Assembly (NCBI RefSeq): GCF_026151205.1 | Contig: NC_087082.1 | Coordinates: 1,126,001 to 1,190,000, forward strand | Length of the DNA stretch: 64,000 nucleotides | Direction: 5' to 3' | Source of the DNA: Bolinopsis microptera | Lineage: Eukaryota; Ctenophora; Tentaculata; Lobata; Bolinopsidae | The notes under the pieces: model-generated | Databases searched by the model: none | What the model was told of the DNA's origin: nothing | What the model saw: the letters and a program-made list of their open reading frames with translations, nothing else | Program-made: the position numbers and the translations under genes | Shown: positions 13,701 to 24,607 of the stretch, piece after piece | How positions within the stretch are numbered: the first letter of the stretch is position 1 | Layout of the letters: each line of letters starts with the position of its first letter

Positions 13701-16700
13701 AGGGCCCTAGAAATCGGGGCCTTTTGGGGCCTTTTGACCCTGACCACTATTTGATAGTGTTTATGGACCATAATCTCCATGTAAATACACTCAAATAAAC
13801 ATAAAAGTACTGTGCAAGTAGTCAGATAATCTTACTATATATAAAGCGAGACGATATATATATATTTATCTGTGCCATTTTACTGACACCACGGCATCAA
13901 CTTTAAAGCAACTTTCCGCAAAAACCGTAAAAGATATACAACTGAAATTTTTTTGACTGAGTCAAATGCTTTTATGAAAAAATAAAAAATTGGCCAAGGA
14001 ATAATTATTTTAGTGCCCAAAATTTGGACCCCCAAGTGGTGTCAAAAACGCGAATTAAATAGGTAATAATTATTTTAGTCTCTTGAGTCTTGACACCACT
14101 TTAGAGTAATACGGGTTCCTGCTAGTATCATTAAAGCACTTAGCATTATATATCAAACTTGATGAAATTGAAGTTAATTCTAGGGCCCCAAAAGGCCCTA
14201 CACATATCGAAAATTCAAAAAGGGCCCTCGAAATCGGGGCCTTTTGGGGCGTTGGCCCCCCCCCCCCCCCTACCATGACAACTATACGACAGCGTGAGCT
14301 ACAACTATCTCGAATACTTAAATAGAAGCCGAGATTTTCTGGCATCCTTGACTTACCTTGACATACATTATTGAATTATGGATTAGATATTTAATTGGAA
14401 TTATTAGGTGCTCGTAGGGGTTTTGGTTGTGCTTGGTTATGTTCAGATGCAAGGTTAACTTTTTGGTCGAGGGATAAAACACTCGGAACTTGTCATGTTA
14501 CGATAGTCACTTGTGAAGTTGAACAGTCCGTATTGGGGAAGGAGGTTGAAAGTCTCCACCGTTAAATATGTGCGGTATGTATCAGTTGAATGATCAGGTA
14601 GAATCGTGGGTAGTTTGATAGTCAGCCTGCTTTTCGGTATATCTCTTAATAGCTTGCCTCGGTTTACCATCATCTCACTCAGACTTGAGTGCATCTGGCT
14701 AGAATTGGACCGGCCATTCCTGTCTGTAACCACATTAATTTTCATTGTCTTGACGAGCAGTAAACTGGTACCATAGGAATTTAGTATGTCGCATACTGTA
14801 ATATAGACCCTCTGTAACTAAAGTGGTTGACATAGTGTCTGAAGTTCATTATTGACAAAGCCTCCCCCCTTATAATACCCAGGTAATATATCCGATAATC
14901 CGGCTCGTGAAATATACACAGACTAAAATATATTGCTCTAATAACATGTTAGGGTGTTAGTATATAATATAACAGAAAGCTTGTTGGTAATCACGTGACC
15001 AGCATCAAGCTCTCTGATTGGCTATGAAACATGTTACATTACTCGTCCGTCTCCGGTCCTACTGATCCTAAGTCTGACTCTTCTGCTATTTATTACGCTG
15101 TAATGTGCGGGTCCAAAAGTTTGGGTTTCTAAATTTAGCCAGAGTCAAGAAGGGATCATAACATAATCTAGTGATTTGTCACATTACTATCCAGTAATCT
15201 GTCCGCTCTATTCGCTCTAACAGGTACATTCTTTGTTAAGTTTCTACTTGCAGCTTTATTTAGCTCTTATTTAACTTTATTTTTTTGCTTAAACTTTTAT
15301 TAAGCTTTTATTTAACATAAACTTACATCTAGTCTTGTGGGGGGAGCCCCACTTGTCGAGCCATCCTGTGTAATACTCCGAGTTAACCAGAGGGCCCCGG
15401 GGCTGGAACTCTCTGAGGTCCTGGAAGTACTGCTCCGTGAACTGGCCCTTGTCGTTATCCTCCAGGTAGTCTATTGTTGTCAGTACCTGTGGGATGGGTA
15501 GAGTTAAGGATTGGTTTAAAAATGCATTTCGGCAAAACGGCAAATAATAAAAGTGGGTTAAGGCCGTAGAAGATACTATTGTCATCAAAATGCCGTTTCT
15601 CACTTTATATTATCAAAGTTTAAATATTTTAAATGACAATTTTTAAATATCTCAGCCTATGTAGTGTCAAGGTTTCTTTTTTAGAACGATTGTTTGTCCA
15701 ACTTTGTTCAACAGCACTGATTCATATCACTTAAACTCTTAAACGTGTGAATTTTGCTATTTAATTTGAAACGGCGCCCACAACTTACTGAGCGTTTCTA
15801 ATGCAAATTTACTTCTAATTTCTGACTGACTTTGGCTTTGGGATAGGGTTCGATTATAGACAATCCAAACATTTCGGTCAACAATCACAAGCCTCAGCAA
15901 ATAATTTTTTAAAATACCACTTGTCTACGTTAATAATTGTTCAAAGTATGTGACTGATTCCACAAACATTTCCTAAGGTTTTCTCTCGCAGATGCCTTAT
16001 CTTTATCGTTTGCCGCGACGTCTCAATTGCAACGGCATTTTGGGTATTAAGGTTATTTTGTCTCATGTGAGCCTTGTTGTCACGTCAGTTGTCACATCCG
16101 GCACTTGCCGGGGTCTGCTGACCATTTTCCTGCTTCTGTAACTAGCTACTTGACAGCATTATTCTCACAAGATAGTCAATCGTCCGGCTAAAAGTGCCGC
16201 ATGTTTTGCCGAGAAATTCTTTAAATTTCATTGAATTCGTTGTAGAACATCACCTTATTGTGGCTGCTCCGAGAGGTATCACGTCTTACCTTGGTGTTGT
16301 TGTAAGATCCACAAGTGTAATCTCCTGGTCCGTCAGTAGTAAAGTAGACCACCTCGTCTTACCTTGGTGTTGTTGTAAGATCCACAAGTGTAATCTCCTG
16401 GTCCGTCAGTAGTAAAGTAGACCACCTCGTCTTACCTTGGTGTTGTTGTAAGATCCACAAGTGTAATCTCCTGGTCCGTCAGTAGTAAAGTAGACCACCT
16501 CGTCTTACCTTGGTGTTGTTGTAAGATCCACAAGTGTAATCTCCTGGTCCGTCAGTAGTAAAGTAGACCACCTCGTCTTACCTTGGTGTTGTTGTAAGAT
16601 CCACAAGTGTAATCTCCTGGTCCGTCAGTAGTAAAGTAGACCACCTCGTCTCCCAGCTGAGAGTAGAACATGTCGTAGAGTTGTGAGAGGTATTCTCCGT

Positions 16701-19700
16701 CACACCCAAATATTCCGTATTCGTTCTCTATCTGAATAGTTACTGTTTAGTTACTGTTTAGTTACTCTTTAGTTACTGTTTAGTTACTGTTTAGTTACTG
16801 TTTAGTTACTCTTTAGTTATTCTTAAGTTACTCTTTAGTTTCTCTTTAGTTACTCTTCACGTACTGCTGATTACATTTTGCCATAATATGTTCGTATCTT
16901 ATTCATACTCATAGCCGATTCTAAATTTTCTGGAACTACCACAACCGCTTCAGAAACTTTACGTTTAACCGTTTAGCAGTAATATCACCATCTATTTATT
17001 TTATCAATTACCAACTATGGTAAAACTATCATTTTGAGTAAAAACTGCTAATGCGGCACTCTCTAATAGCGGCACTCTCTAATGGCGGCACTCTCTAAAG
17101 GCGGCACTCTCTAATGAAGAACTAAATGTCATTACATTTACATTATTCCTTCCTAATCGACATCAGCTGTCACATCTTTCATTAGAATTATCTCTTAGAA
17201 ATATTTGATTGGGCGGCAAGCGAAGTATTAAACAGTGTTTTTCTATATTTTATAAGCAGTTAGGTAGAGTTAATTAGGTAGAGTTAATTAAGTAGAGTTA
17301 ATAGCTATTTTTAAAGACTAAGGTTTCGTAAGTGCTTAATAGCTCTTTGAGTGAATCCGTTGTAAGGACCTTTCCGTGTGAGCCATGCCGATCGTTTGAG
17401 AATTTTCCTTTTAAGTTATATTTAGTTACCATTTAAAATTGCGCATATTTGTTCTTTCTTACTGTGTCCAGGAATTATCCATCTATGAAAATAATGAATT
17501 CGTCATTTGTGGCATGAACTACTCTTGAATTGTCTCGATATCAAAATATCCGTTAGGCTCTTACGCTTTGATGCCATGGCAATAATTCTCTTTAGTTATA
17601 AATATCTGACAAACAATTTTGGTTTGTATTGTCCTAAATAGTGTATTCTGTGTAAAATTATCTTTATCCCGGTTGTTGCGACAAGTGAAAATGCTCTTAT
17701 TAGGGAAAGGAGTTCTAAATAGTATTAGTATAGTTTGTATTGTCCTAAATAGTATTACAGCACAGTAGTATTACAGCACAGTAGAGGATGAGTATACACC
17801 CAGTACACAATAGTACTACAGCACATCTTCAAGGTTACAAAAAACTGTGGTGCACACTGGGCTGTACCAAAATACAAAAGTTAGTCTAAAATTTAAGAAC
17901 GATTCCAGAACGTTTTATTGGGTGATTGAGAGTTCACGAAAAAGATTTGGAGCCCTACTCCGAAATCTTAGGGTTGCTCTCGTGTTTCCAGGGTTACGGC
18001 CTACCGCGACGGCGCGTGGACCCACTCTCATGGGTTCAGTATACTCTTATAGGGTTTAGGAGTAGACTTGTTAGGTTTATATCACACAATGTTACGAAAT
18101 GTGATGTGACTATGGTCCCTTAGTAATAATATAAATATACAACCATGCCTTCATGACTTTAATGGATATGAGACAAAGTGCAACCCTCTGTGTAGATATC
18201 TTTTGTTCGTCATCACATATAATATGAGACAAAGTGCAACCCTCTGTGTAGATATCTTTTGTTCGTCATCACATATAATATGAGACAAAGTGCAACCCTC
18301 TGTGTAGATACCTTTTGTTCGTCATCACATATAATATGAGACAAAGTACAACCCTCTGTGTAGATATCTTTTGTTCGTCATCACACATAATGTGCCCCTA
18401 AACCGACCTAGATATAAAGATATAACTAGATCATGAATTATCATAGAATCGTCATAATATCTCATATAAATAACATAACTAACGCAAACATTTCTCAAGA
18501 GAGCTTACCCCATAATTGTACAAGGTAAAGGTGACTACTAGTCTCGTTCTCAGACACACTAGTCATTGGCTAGTGTGTCTGTGAACAAGGTCGAGGGTGG
18601 ATGTTAATCTTTACTTACTTTTACGTTTAAATATATATTATATAATAATTATGTATCCCATCTGTATATGAAGTCGCTCACGTTAGTTACTCTAATCTAC
18701 TCCATTTAATGCTGTTCAATTTTTCTCTGAAATTAAAACACCGCATTGCGGAGAGATATCTTTAATTATGCTTAGAAAATTGAAGTTTTCGTAACGAGAT
18801 CTAAGAATTTTCTTCCGGTATAATATAGATTTAATCTATTCGTGGTTTCTACTGCTCTAGAATCATGCAATAAATCTTGAAATCATCTTGCCGAGTTCAG
18901 GCAGGTCAGTATCTTCTCAAAGGAGCTACAGAAATTATTGTATCTAAATAATTCTGTATTTGTCGAATGTAGCCGATGTTAAAAGTATAATTTTAAGTTT
19001 GATACTTCTCCCCACGAAATTCTGTCACTAAGTACTTATCACGCCGAATCTGAGCTGTCACGCGTCCCCCGCCTTTTACCCCGCCATTCGGTAAACCAAC
19101 TTATTACTTTTTTGTTATTGACTGTGATCAATTAATATTAGTCGCAAGAACAAATCCCATTAAGCGATACTTCTTAATTTTTTAATCGATCTTAATGTAT
19201 GGTTCTTTCTGAAATTTCTGAATATCGAATTAAAATCTATATGTCGAGTAGTATGCTGATTATTAGCCTAATATTGTGTGTTTCCCTTCCAACTGCAACA
19301 TGCTGAGTACTGAATAGTTACATCTAGATCTGTGTCGGGTAGTATAATTATGACATGTCAACTCTTCCCTTACACCAATTTAATAATTTGCATTATTTTC
19401 CAAAATTTTGCCATATTTAAAATTTATGCCCGCTTTCGTTACCCATCTTGCCAAGACTTTTTATGGCTTGACATTTCCTTTAGTATCCTGTATTTACAGG
19501 AAATACCAGAGCTAACTGGCTCAGTACAAAAGAGTTCCCTACATGTAGCGCTAAATCAGTACCTGTTTACTGTGAAGTAAGGAGGAATACAACTGTTCTG
19601 TAATCTGTATTTGCTATTATTCTCTTACTTGATATACTAATGCTGAATACAGCAAGTCAGGATCATCACCTGATCCTTACTAATTTATGAACGACATAAT

Positions 19701-22700
19701 TCTGTTACCAAGCACATTATGATCGCGGTGATTGTTGGGAATTTAGGGGCTTCCTTCAGTCCTGCACCCTTACTTCAGATGTAGCTTAATTATCCTGAAT
19801 GTCAAAGATTGAATAATATCGGAATTATTATAGTTTATTCGGCTGGGATGATCTGCTGTATTCTCACTCGCCTTGTCTTGTTGTTATTTCCGAGGACCTC
19901 GTGGCTCAAGGCTGCAGAACGCACAGTTAGACTACCCCAACGTTATGGAGCTGATTTAGTGACCAATAACCGGTTGTTTTAGTGACTAATGTTCATGAGG
20001 GTGCAAGGAGACAGTCCCCACTTTTATAGTGGTGTGACCCTCTCGTCAAATTGCAGCCATCTGATTGGTTGATCATGCATGTAGTTTGACCTTGCTGAAA
20101 CCTGAGGCTGAGAGACTTTATAACAATATGCTACTAACATGCTATAAAAGGTTAAAGGTACCCACATGCTCTGCTAATGTTGGGGTCCACGAGCACAATT
20201 ATAACGATATTAGTGCAACTCATTGTACTAGAATTACCTCATATTGTCCTATTAAATATTACAATCTGCCCATCATCAGTCACTGAGTTGAACCGTTTGC
20301 TGTGGGTGATGTTAGTGTATTGTGACCAGAAAGGTGCAGCTTTTTTTATCACCAATCAGTTGATAGACCCGACATAATTTTCACTAGTGAAGTTACACAA
20401 TAGTCAACAATATTAATTTATCAACTGTGACCTAGATCTCATGAACTGATTAGATTACGACATTAACAGCCTATTTGAATCGCATACGGGCAGATAAGAA
20501 GTTAACCTGAAATGGGTTGATGTCCAGATGTCTGGGAGCTTAGTCTGTTTCGAGTATACTCCATCAGATAACGTTATCTATCTATCCTTATCTTTAGCCG
20601 AGTGCAGCGGATAAACATCGGTATTCTGTACTGGCAAATCATCTTTCTCAACCTCAACAAATGTTTTAACTTATTCTTAAGCCCAGCTGTATTCGTTTTC
20701 ATTCCTACATAATACATACAGAGTACAGACGTAGTAATTCAAATTGCGATTACAATAGCTCGATAACTTATTTGCGTGCTTTACAATCAAGATAACATCA
20801 ACAATTATAAATTATTTTAATATTGTTGCCAAATGGTACATTAGCAAAAGATTTCAGGCAGGGGACATGCCGATCTGGCAGGGATATATCAAACTTCTTA
20901 AACTTTCACTTACTGGAGACAAAATAGGCCACAAAAGTTCTATTGTGTCGATCTTGGCCGATTAGGGCAAATTGTCCACCCCATTTATATTGCTGTCTTT
21001 GTTATTTTATTATCAATGGTTATTGTTACTATCTTACAGTACTACTAACTGTTTTTTGTAGTACATGCCCTGCTTCCTTCCATTCCTAAACTACCTTACA
21101 AGCTCTTCCTCTTTTACACCCTTTTCAATCACTTCATTTCACTCATTCACTTCATATCTTATTACCACAGTATCTGCCAAAACCAACATGGCCCATGTGG
21201 AAGGGGGCCTTGACGTTGTTGACCACTTGGCCCTGCATCCCAAGCTGACGGTCGGCCTCCACTCTCTAAAAACATACCTTCAGTGAAGGCAGATGGTCAG
21301 CAAATAGCAATGCTAGGGCTTGGTGTGAACAAATCTTGACCTACTTTCACACCTTTGGGACGACTCCCGCAAATGCGAGCGTAATGACCCCGGGGAGGGC
21401 CCCATTGGTTTTAGTAGGTTGCATATTTAAAAATAAATAAAAAAATAAAAAAATAAAAAAAATAAAAAAAAGATAACATCTAACCCGAACCCACCAGAGC
21501 ACATGATCAGACCTTGTAAAGATGTCAGCTGCAGACCCCACCACTAACAGTGTCGCTGGAGGTGTTAGTAACACCACTAACACCCTGCTACTCGGTGGTG
21601 GTGTAAGTAACACCACTAACACCCTGCTACTCAGCACGCTTGCTGTTGTCCCCCTCGCTACCTACACTCTCCTTGTCACTACACTCGGTCTCCTTGGTAA
21701 CACTCTGGTCGTCTACTCCTCCATCCGCTACAACGCTATACAACTAGACAAAGTATCTGTTTTACTGGTCCAGAACCTGGCTGTAGCTGATCTCCTGTAC
21801 ATCATCTGTAACGTCCTCCCCAGTGCTATCACCTACCTTGCGGGCAGGTACATCCTCGGTAGTGGCTACTGCTTTGTGAACGCTGTTATAGCCTTCATCC
21901 CTGGCTCAGTGAACACCCTGACTATCCTAGCTCTCACGGGGTACAGACTCCTTATTGTGGTGTACCCCTACAGGGCTATCACCCTCCTCCGAGCCAGGGT
22001 GATAGTGGGTGCCACCTGGGTGTTATCTCTGGCACCTGTATCTGTGGCACTGGCCTATGAGAGCAAGGCTGTGTTTGTGAGGACGTACGCGGCGTGTGTG
22101 TCAGATGTGTATGAGAACAAGGATGCTGCTGTGGTTGTAACGCTGTGTTTGGGGAGTATCATCATGTTGCCGATACTTGGTACTACCGTTATTAACGCTG
22201 TTCTCTGTGCTATCAGTGTTTCTCTGAAGAGGAGATCTAGAAACAGGAGGAAACATCAGGAGAGCATTCAGCTGGCAGTTCCACTACCCAAAGGAACCAG
22301 ACTCCTGCAAACCCATCAGCTCCGTAGCAGCAGTGTAGCGGTGGGGCTGAAACCTAAAAAGAAGAACAACCCCCTGACAACAGTGTGTCTTCTCTCGGGA
22401 TGCTTCCTCGCCACCTGGACCCCTTACGTTATCTACGTCATCTGGAAAACCAAGGACCCAAACGTGCCACCTCTTTTAGAACTTATAGCATTCCACGCTA
22501 TTCAACTCAACGCTGTTTGTAACCCCATACTCTACACCATGACTAATCAGCGGTTTGGTAGGTATGTGGGGGAGCTGGTCAGAGGGTTTATTCCGAGGTG
22601 TGTTTTAGAGACGAAGCCGTGGGCTGGTTCTATAACTGGTAATTCTGTTACTTATAACTGCTCGCCATCCGATCAGTGACTTCTGAGGAGTTTAGGATAC

Positions 22701-24607
22701 TGGAGGAGTTTTAATTTTCTGGCGAAGTCATCGTCCACTAATTAATTAATTGGAAATGTGATCACATGAAGCACTACTATCATTTTATGATTTATCAGAA
22801 GAATTATAAAATGGTGTAAAGATGAGGTGTTTAACTATCAAATAGTTGATCATGGATGCTATGAAACATCAATAGCATGTTAAACTTACTTTACTGTTTT
22901 GTTATAATGAACTTAGATTTTTACTTGGAATCATTGGTTGTACAAAATTTTGTACAAAATTTAATTAATCCTTATGATTTGTATCTTTTTGTTTTAAACC
23001 CCCCTCTCATTGCATTGCGAGATAATGCTATTCGCGACTTATATTAAAAATATTTGTTTTTATTAATATTATATGTTTATCACTTGTTATCATTTTCTGG
23101 TATTTGTGGATAAATGTGATTGTAAACTGATAAAAAGTAATCAAATTAAGAAATTCTAACTTTAATTTAAAAGAGATAAATAAGACAACTACTGTAATTA
23201 CAAAATGATCTAAATGTAAGTTACATCGAGCAGTACCACTGACCTGCACCATGATGATGGGGCCCCCATTATTATACAGCAGTGGACGGATCTTCTTTAA
23301 CAGTACCCCCAGCCACTCCTTTACTGCTGACATGAAGGCAGGGTTCGTGGTTCTCACCTAGTGTTGTGATGATTACGTAAAACTTCCGGTTTAGGACGAT
23401 AAATTGGTTAAAGTTCAGATAATATTTTTGCCAGACAAAGATTATGAAAGTTCCTCATTATTGTCATGATTAAAGTAGGAAACAGTTCACACAAATTATA
23501 TGTAATTAGTTTATGAAAAGTTCGGAGTTCAGGATAAATTATAATTTAACTCACCTCCATATGAGGGACAGTGAGAAGCCAGGCTGGCAGACCTCCGAAA
23601 CTCTTTTCTGCACAAATGTAGGGCCCTACTCTCAGGATTAGGGCCATGTCTTGTTTCTGAACTTCTTCTATGAACCTGAAGTAGCTTCAATAAAGAGTGG
23701 TTGACAGTCTGTAGTGAAACGGAGGTTATTGTTTACTTTCGAAATGTCTAGAGTGGGCAAACCTTCTGACCTAATAAACCATCAATGTTGCCCATTTCTT
23801 GAGATTATAGCACACAAATTTAAATGGTGTGGTTAGTTATCTAATCATATTATGCTGTCGCTATGTAAAATACGAAAGCTCTGAACTGTACTATGTATAA
23901 AGTAGGGTCCCCGGTAGCAAACCCGCCTATCCAGAAAAATAAAGATTTCACCTGACAATATCCATCCTTCCACTAAAGTCGTAGTTTCCTTTCTGAGGTT
24001 CATGTTTGTCCCAAGTCACATAACTCTGTATTGTGTTTAGTCCTGATTTACGGAGCTATGTTAGGAAATATGAACAAAAAAACAAAAAGGACTGACTCAT
24101 ACAAACATTTTGGACAAGGAAATTCTGTTTATCAACGACAATTTCCTGACCTTTGTCGAGTATTTGGTCCTGTAGTGTACTGCTGAGTTAAAAAGTAAAG
24201 ATCGTGGATGGACCGTGATTGGTATACCTGCTGATTTAGCAGTGGAGATGGTCCGGGCCCATTGTTCCGGCACAGTTCTGAAGTAGTGAAACCCTCCCGC
24301 CACGTACTGCCACCCGCTACCGTCCTTTACAAACCTGAACAACACGTGATAGTCACGTGAGCAAAGAGTCATAATCGTCACTCGACGACTTTATATAAAT
24401 CTGAAGTTCGATTAATCAATTTGAAGTACCTAGTTATGTGGTCTCTTTCCTAGCGAAACCGTGCGGGTCATGTTTTGAGACCGTTTAAAATATAATTTAC
24501 CTGTCATTTTCCCAGTCTACGTAGAAGTTAGGCGTTCTTTGGATCGTCTCCAAACCGTACACAAAACTCAGAATGACTACAAATATAAAGGTTCTAAAGC
24601 ACCCCAT
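7752..24607 (-). CDS. GLB1: Beta-galactosidase, glycoside hydrolase family 35 (GLB1-like), 14 exons
   Basis: Hydrolyses terminal beta-galactose, normally in lysosomes or secreted. Exons in transcript order: 24501-24607, 24228-24334, 23952-24042, 23555-23675, 23244-23357, 16582-16731, 15327-15486, 13379-13534, 12848-13051, 11890-12011, 10031-10160, 9586-9807, 8396-8530, 7752-7879. All junctions are GT-AG with consistent phase. The total is 1947 bp, 648 aa, close to the usual family size. Seen: signal peptide MGCFRTFIFVVILSFVYG; VAGGFHYFR; TIQSYVTWDKHEP; RVGPYICAEKSFGGLPAW; acid/base Glu184 in ENEYG; nucleophile Glu267 in NSEYYTGW; WHGGSNFG; ITILVENMG; C-terminal NGHLVGRYWPEAGPQYTLFVP. Exon 6 has five tandem donors, exon 10 has 13 tandem acceptors, and the exon 13 acceptor lies in an in-frame 33-bp minisatellite, so the start of exon 13 is uncertain. 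Intron 5 hosts a GPCR on the other strand. Confidence 0.93.
8515..9320 (-). repeat. 33-bp minisatellite, about 24 units, at the exon 13 acceptor
   Basis: Because 33 bp is 11 codons and no unit carries a stop, the array is open in frame with beta-galactosidase exon 13 and would encode repeats of ELTLNNTSGEL. Each unit has two possible 3' splice sites (ACATCAG|GC and GTTAG|AG), and both keep phase 1 with exon 12. Use of the innermost site gives a normal-length enzyme. Use of an outer site adds up to about 264 residues with an N-glycosylation sequon in every unit. Whether this is intron or exon cannot be decided from sequence. Confidence 0.92.
10180..10650 (-). mobile_element. Dispersed repeat, short copy (family also at 38.64-39.4 kb)
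   Basis: On the minus strand it begins CTAGTGTAACCCG then CGGCCGGGA, and ends in the ACACAC/ACAGAC microsatellite near 10215-10260. Just inside that end lies TTACCGTTTTTTTTGTATAA, also seen at 39315. The copy at 38.64-39.4 kb has the same order of blocks in the opposite orientation. No coding capacity is visible. It overlaps the 5' side of exon 11 of the beta-galactosidase gene, so the insertion boundary lies close to coding sequence. Confidence 0.6.
10687..10785. other. Cluster of three hairpins
   Basis: A 30-nt palindrome has 13-bp arms (CAGATCATCCCGC) around a GCTA loop. It is followed by GTGCGC-GCA-GCGCAC and then TGTAATCCC with its complement GGGATTACA. Related GC-rich blocks (GCGGGCCGGG, GGGATGAT) recur at about 11462-11570. 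All lie in intron 10 of the beta-galactosidase gene and look like part of a degenerate mobile element. No protein is encoded. Confidence 0.6.
11267..11350. promoter_or_regulatory. Cluster of five CACGTG E-boxes
   Basis: CACGTG occurs at 11267, 11287, 11321, 11332 and 11345, inside intron 10 of the beta-galactosidase gene. CACGTG is the core of MYC/USF/MITF-TFEB sites. In vertebrates TFEB activates lysosomal genes through the CLEAR element GTCACGTGAC. The hosting of this cluster in a lysosomal hydrolase gene is suggestive only, because CACGTG also occurs elsewhere in this window. Confidence 0.4.
11987..12776 (-). repeat. 58-bp minisatellite carrying 13 copies of the exon 10 splice acceptor
   Basis: Units begin about every 58 bp (two spacings are 61-65) from 11987 to 12776, with 14 copies, the last degenerate. 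On the minus strand each unit reads CTATTTCAG|ATGAATTTGAAGG, which is the true 3' splice site plus about 30 nt of exon 10. Only the copy at 12011 continues into the rest of exon 10. A transcript using any earlier acceptor would meet an in-frame TGA within the unit. Confidence 0.92.
13137..13208. repeat. 12-bp tandem repeat in intron 8
   Basis: About six copies of GCCAGGATGACT lie between exons 8 and 9 of the beta-galactosidase gene, with no open frame related to it. Confidence 0.85.
13646..14269. mobile_element. Non-autonomous hAT-like element with 8-bp flanking repeat
   Basis: The ends are inverted: G tract plus CCAACGCCCCAAAAGGCCC at the left, its complement plus a C tract at the right. 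The octamer CTACCATG flanks both ends (13638-13645 and 14270-14277), as expected for an 8-bp hAT target-site duplication. Internally, a quasi-palindromic segment (CCCCAAAAGGCCC ... GGGGCCTTTTGGGG) occurs near each end. No transposase is present. The left flank already contains tandem CTAGCTACCATG copies, so the flanking octamer could be coincidental. The element sits in intron 7 of the beta-galactosidase gene. Confidence 0.6.
16286..16650 (-). repeat. 73-bp minisatellite carrying five copies of the exon 6 donor
   Basis: Five near-identical 73-bp units start at 16286, 16359, 16432, 16505 and 16578. On the minus strand each contains the last coding part of exon 6 (DEVVYFTTDGPGDYT then CGSYNNTK) followed by the donor AAG|GTAAGA. 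The first donor met by transcription (16580-16581) gives the correct protein. Later donors add 73 nt that shift the frame and meet a stop. Confidence 0.93.
16737..16857. repeat. 11-bp tandem repeat abutting the exon 6 acceptor
   Basis: About ten degenerate copies of TTTAGTTACTG run up to within a few bases of the 3' splice site of exon 6 (exon begins 16731). They replace the usual polypyrimidine tract of intron 5. Exon 6 therefore has tandem repeats on both sides. Confidence 0.8.
17042..17115. repeat. 15-bp tandem repeat, 4 copies
   Basis: Four copies of GCGGCACTCTCTAAT lie within intron 5 of the beta-galactosidase gene. No other function is visible. Confidence 0.8.
18165..18392. repeat. 56-bp tandem repeat, 4 copies
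   Basis: Four near-identical 56-bp units begin ATATGAGACAAAGTGCAACC, within intron 5 of the beta-galactosidase gene. The remaining spans of this intron (about 17.1-21.5 and 22.7-23.2 kb) show no convincing exon or RNA gene. Confidence 0.9.
18556..18588. other. Hairpin, 12-bp arms
   Basis: CAGACACACTAG and CTAGTGTGTCTG are separated by a short TCATTGG loop in intron 5 of the beta-galactosidase gene. It could be a cruciform or a MITE remnant. Confidence 0.6.
21522..22679 (+). CDS. Rhodopsin-family (class A) GPCR, intronless, 385 aa
   Basis: A seven-helix receptor for an unknown ligand at the plasma membrane. Class A marks: TM1 LGLLGNTLVVY (Asn1.50), TM2 NLAVADLLY (Asp2.50), Cys in YCFVNAV before TM3, TM3 end TGYRLLIVVYP with GYR in place of DRY, an Arg/Lys-rich loop 3 (KRRSRNRRKH), TM6 CFLATWTPYVIYVIW and TM7 NAVCNPILYTM (NPxxY). 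The N-terminus has an in-frame duplication of VSNTTNTLLL, each copy with an N-glycosylation sequon, arising from a roughly 39-bp tandem DNA duplication. The gene is a single exon and lies wholly inside intron 5 of the opposite-strand beta-galactosidase gene. The changed DRY motif (Asp to Gly) could alter basal activity. The subfamily cannot be named safely, though a peptide- or amine-like receptor is plausible. Confidence 0.93.
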   Translation: MSAADPTTNSVAGGVSNTTNTLLLGGGVSNTTNTLLLSTLAVVPLATYTLLVTTLGLLGNTLVVYSSIRYNAIQLDKVSVLLVQNLAVADLLYIICNVLPSAITYLAGRYILGSGYCFVNAVIAFIPGSVNTLTILALTGYRLLIVVYPYRAITLLRARVIVGATWVLSLAPVSVALAYESKAVFVRTYAACVSDVYENKDAAVVVTLCLGSIIMLPILGTTVINAVLCAISVSLKRRSRNRRKHQESIQLAVPLPKGTRLLQTHQLRSSSVAVGLKPKKKNNPLTTVCLLSGCFLATWTPYVIYVIWKTKDPNVPPLLELIAFHAIQLNAVCNPILYTMTNQRFGRYVGELVRGFIPRCVLETKPWAGSITGNSVTYNCSPSDQ

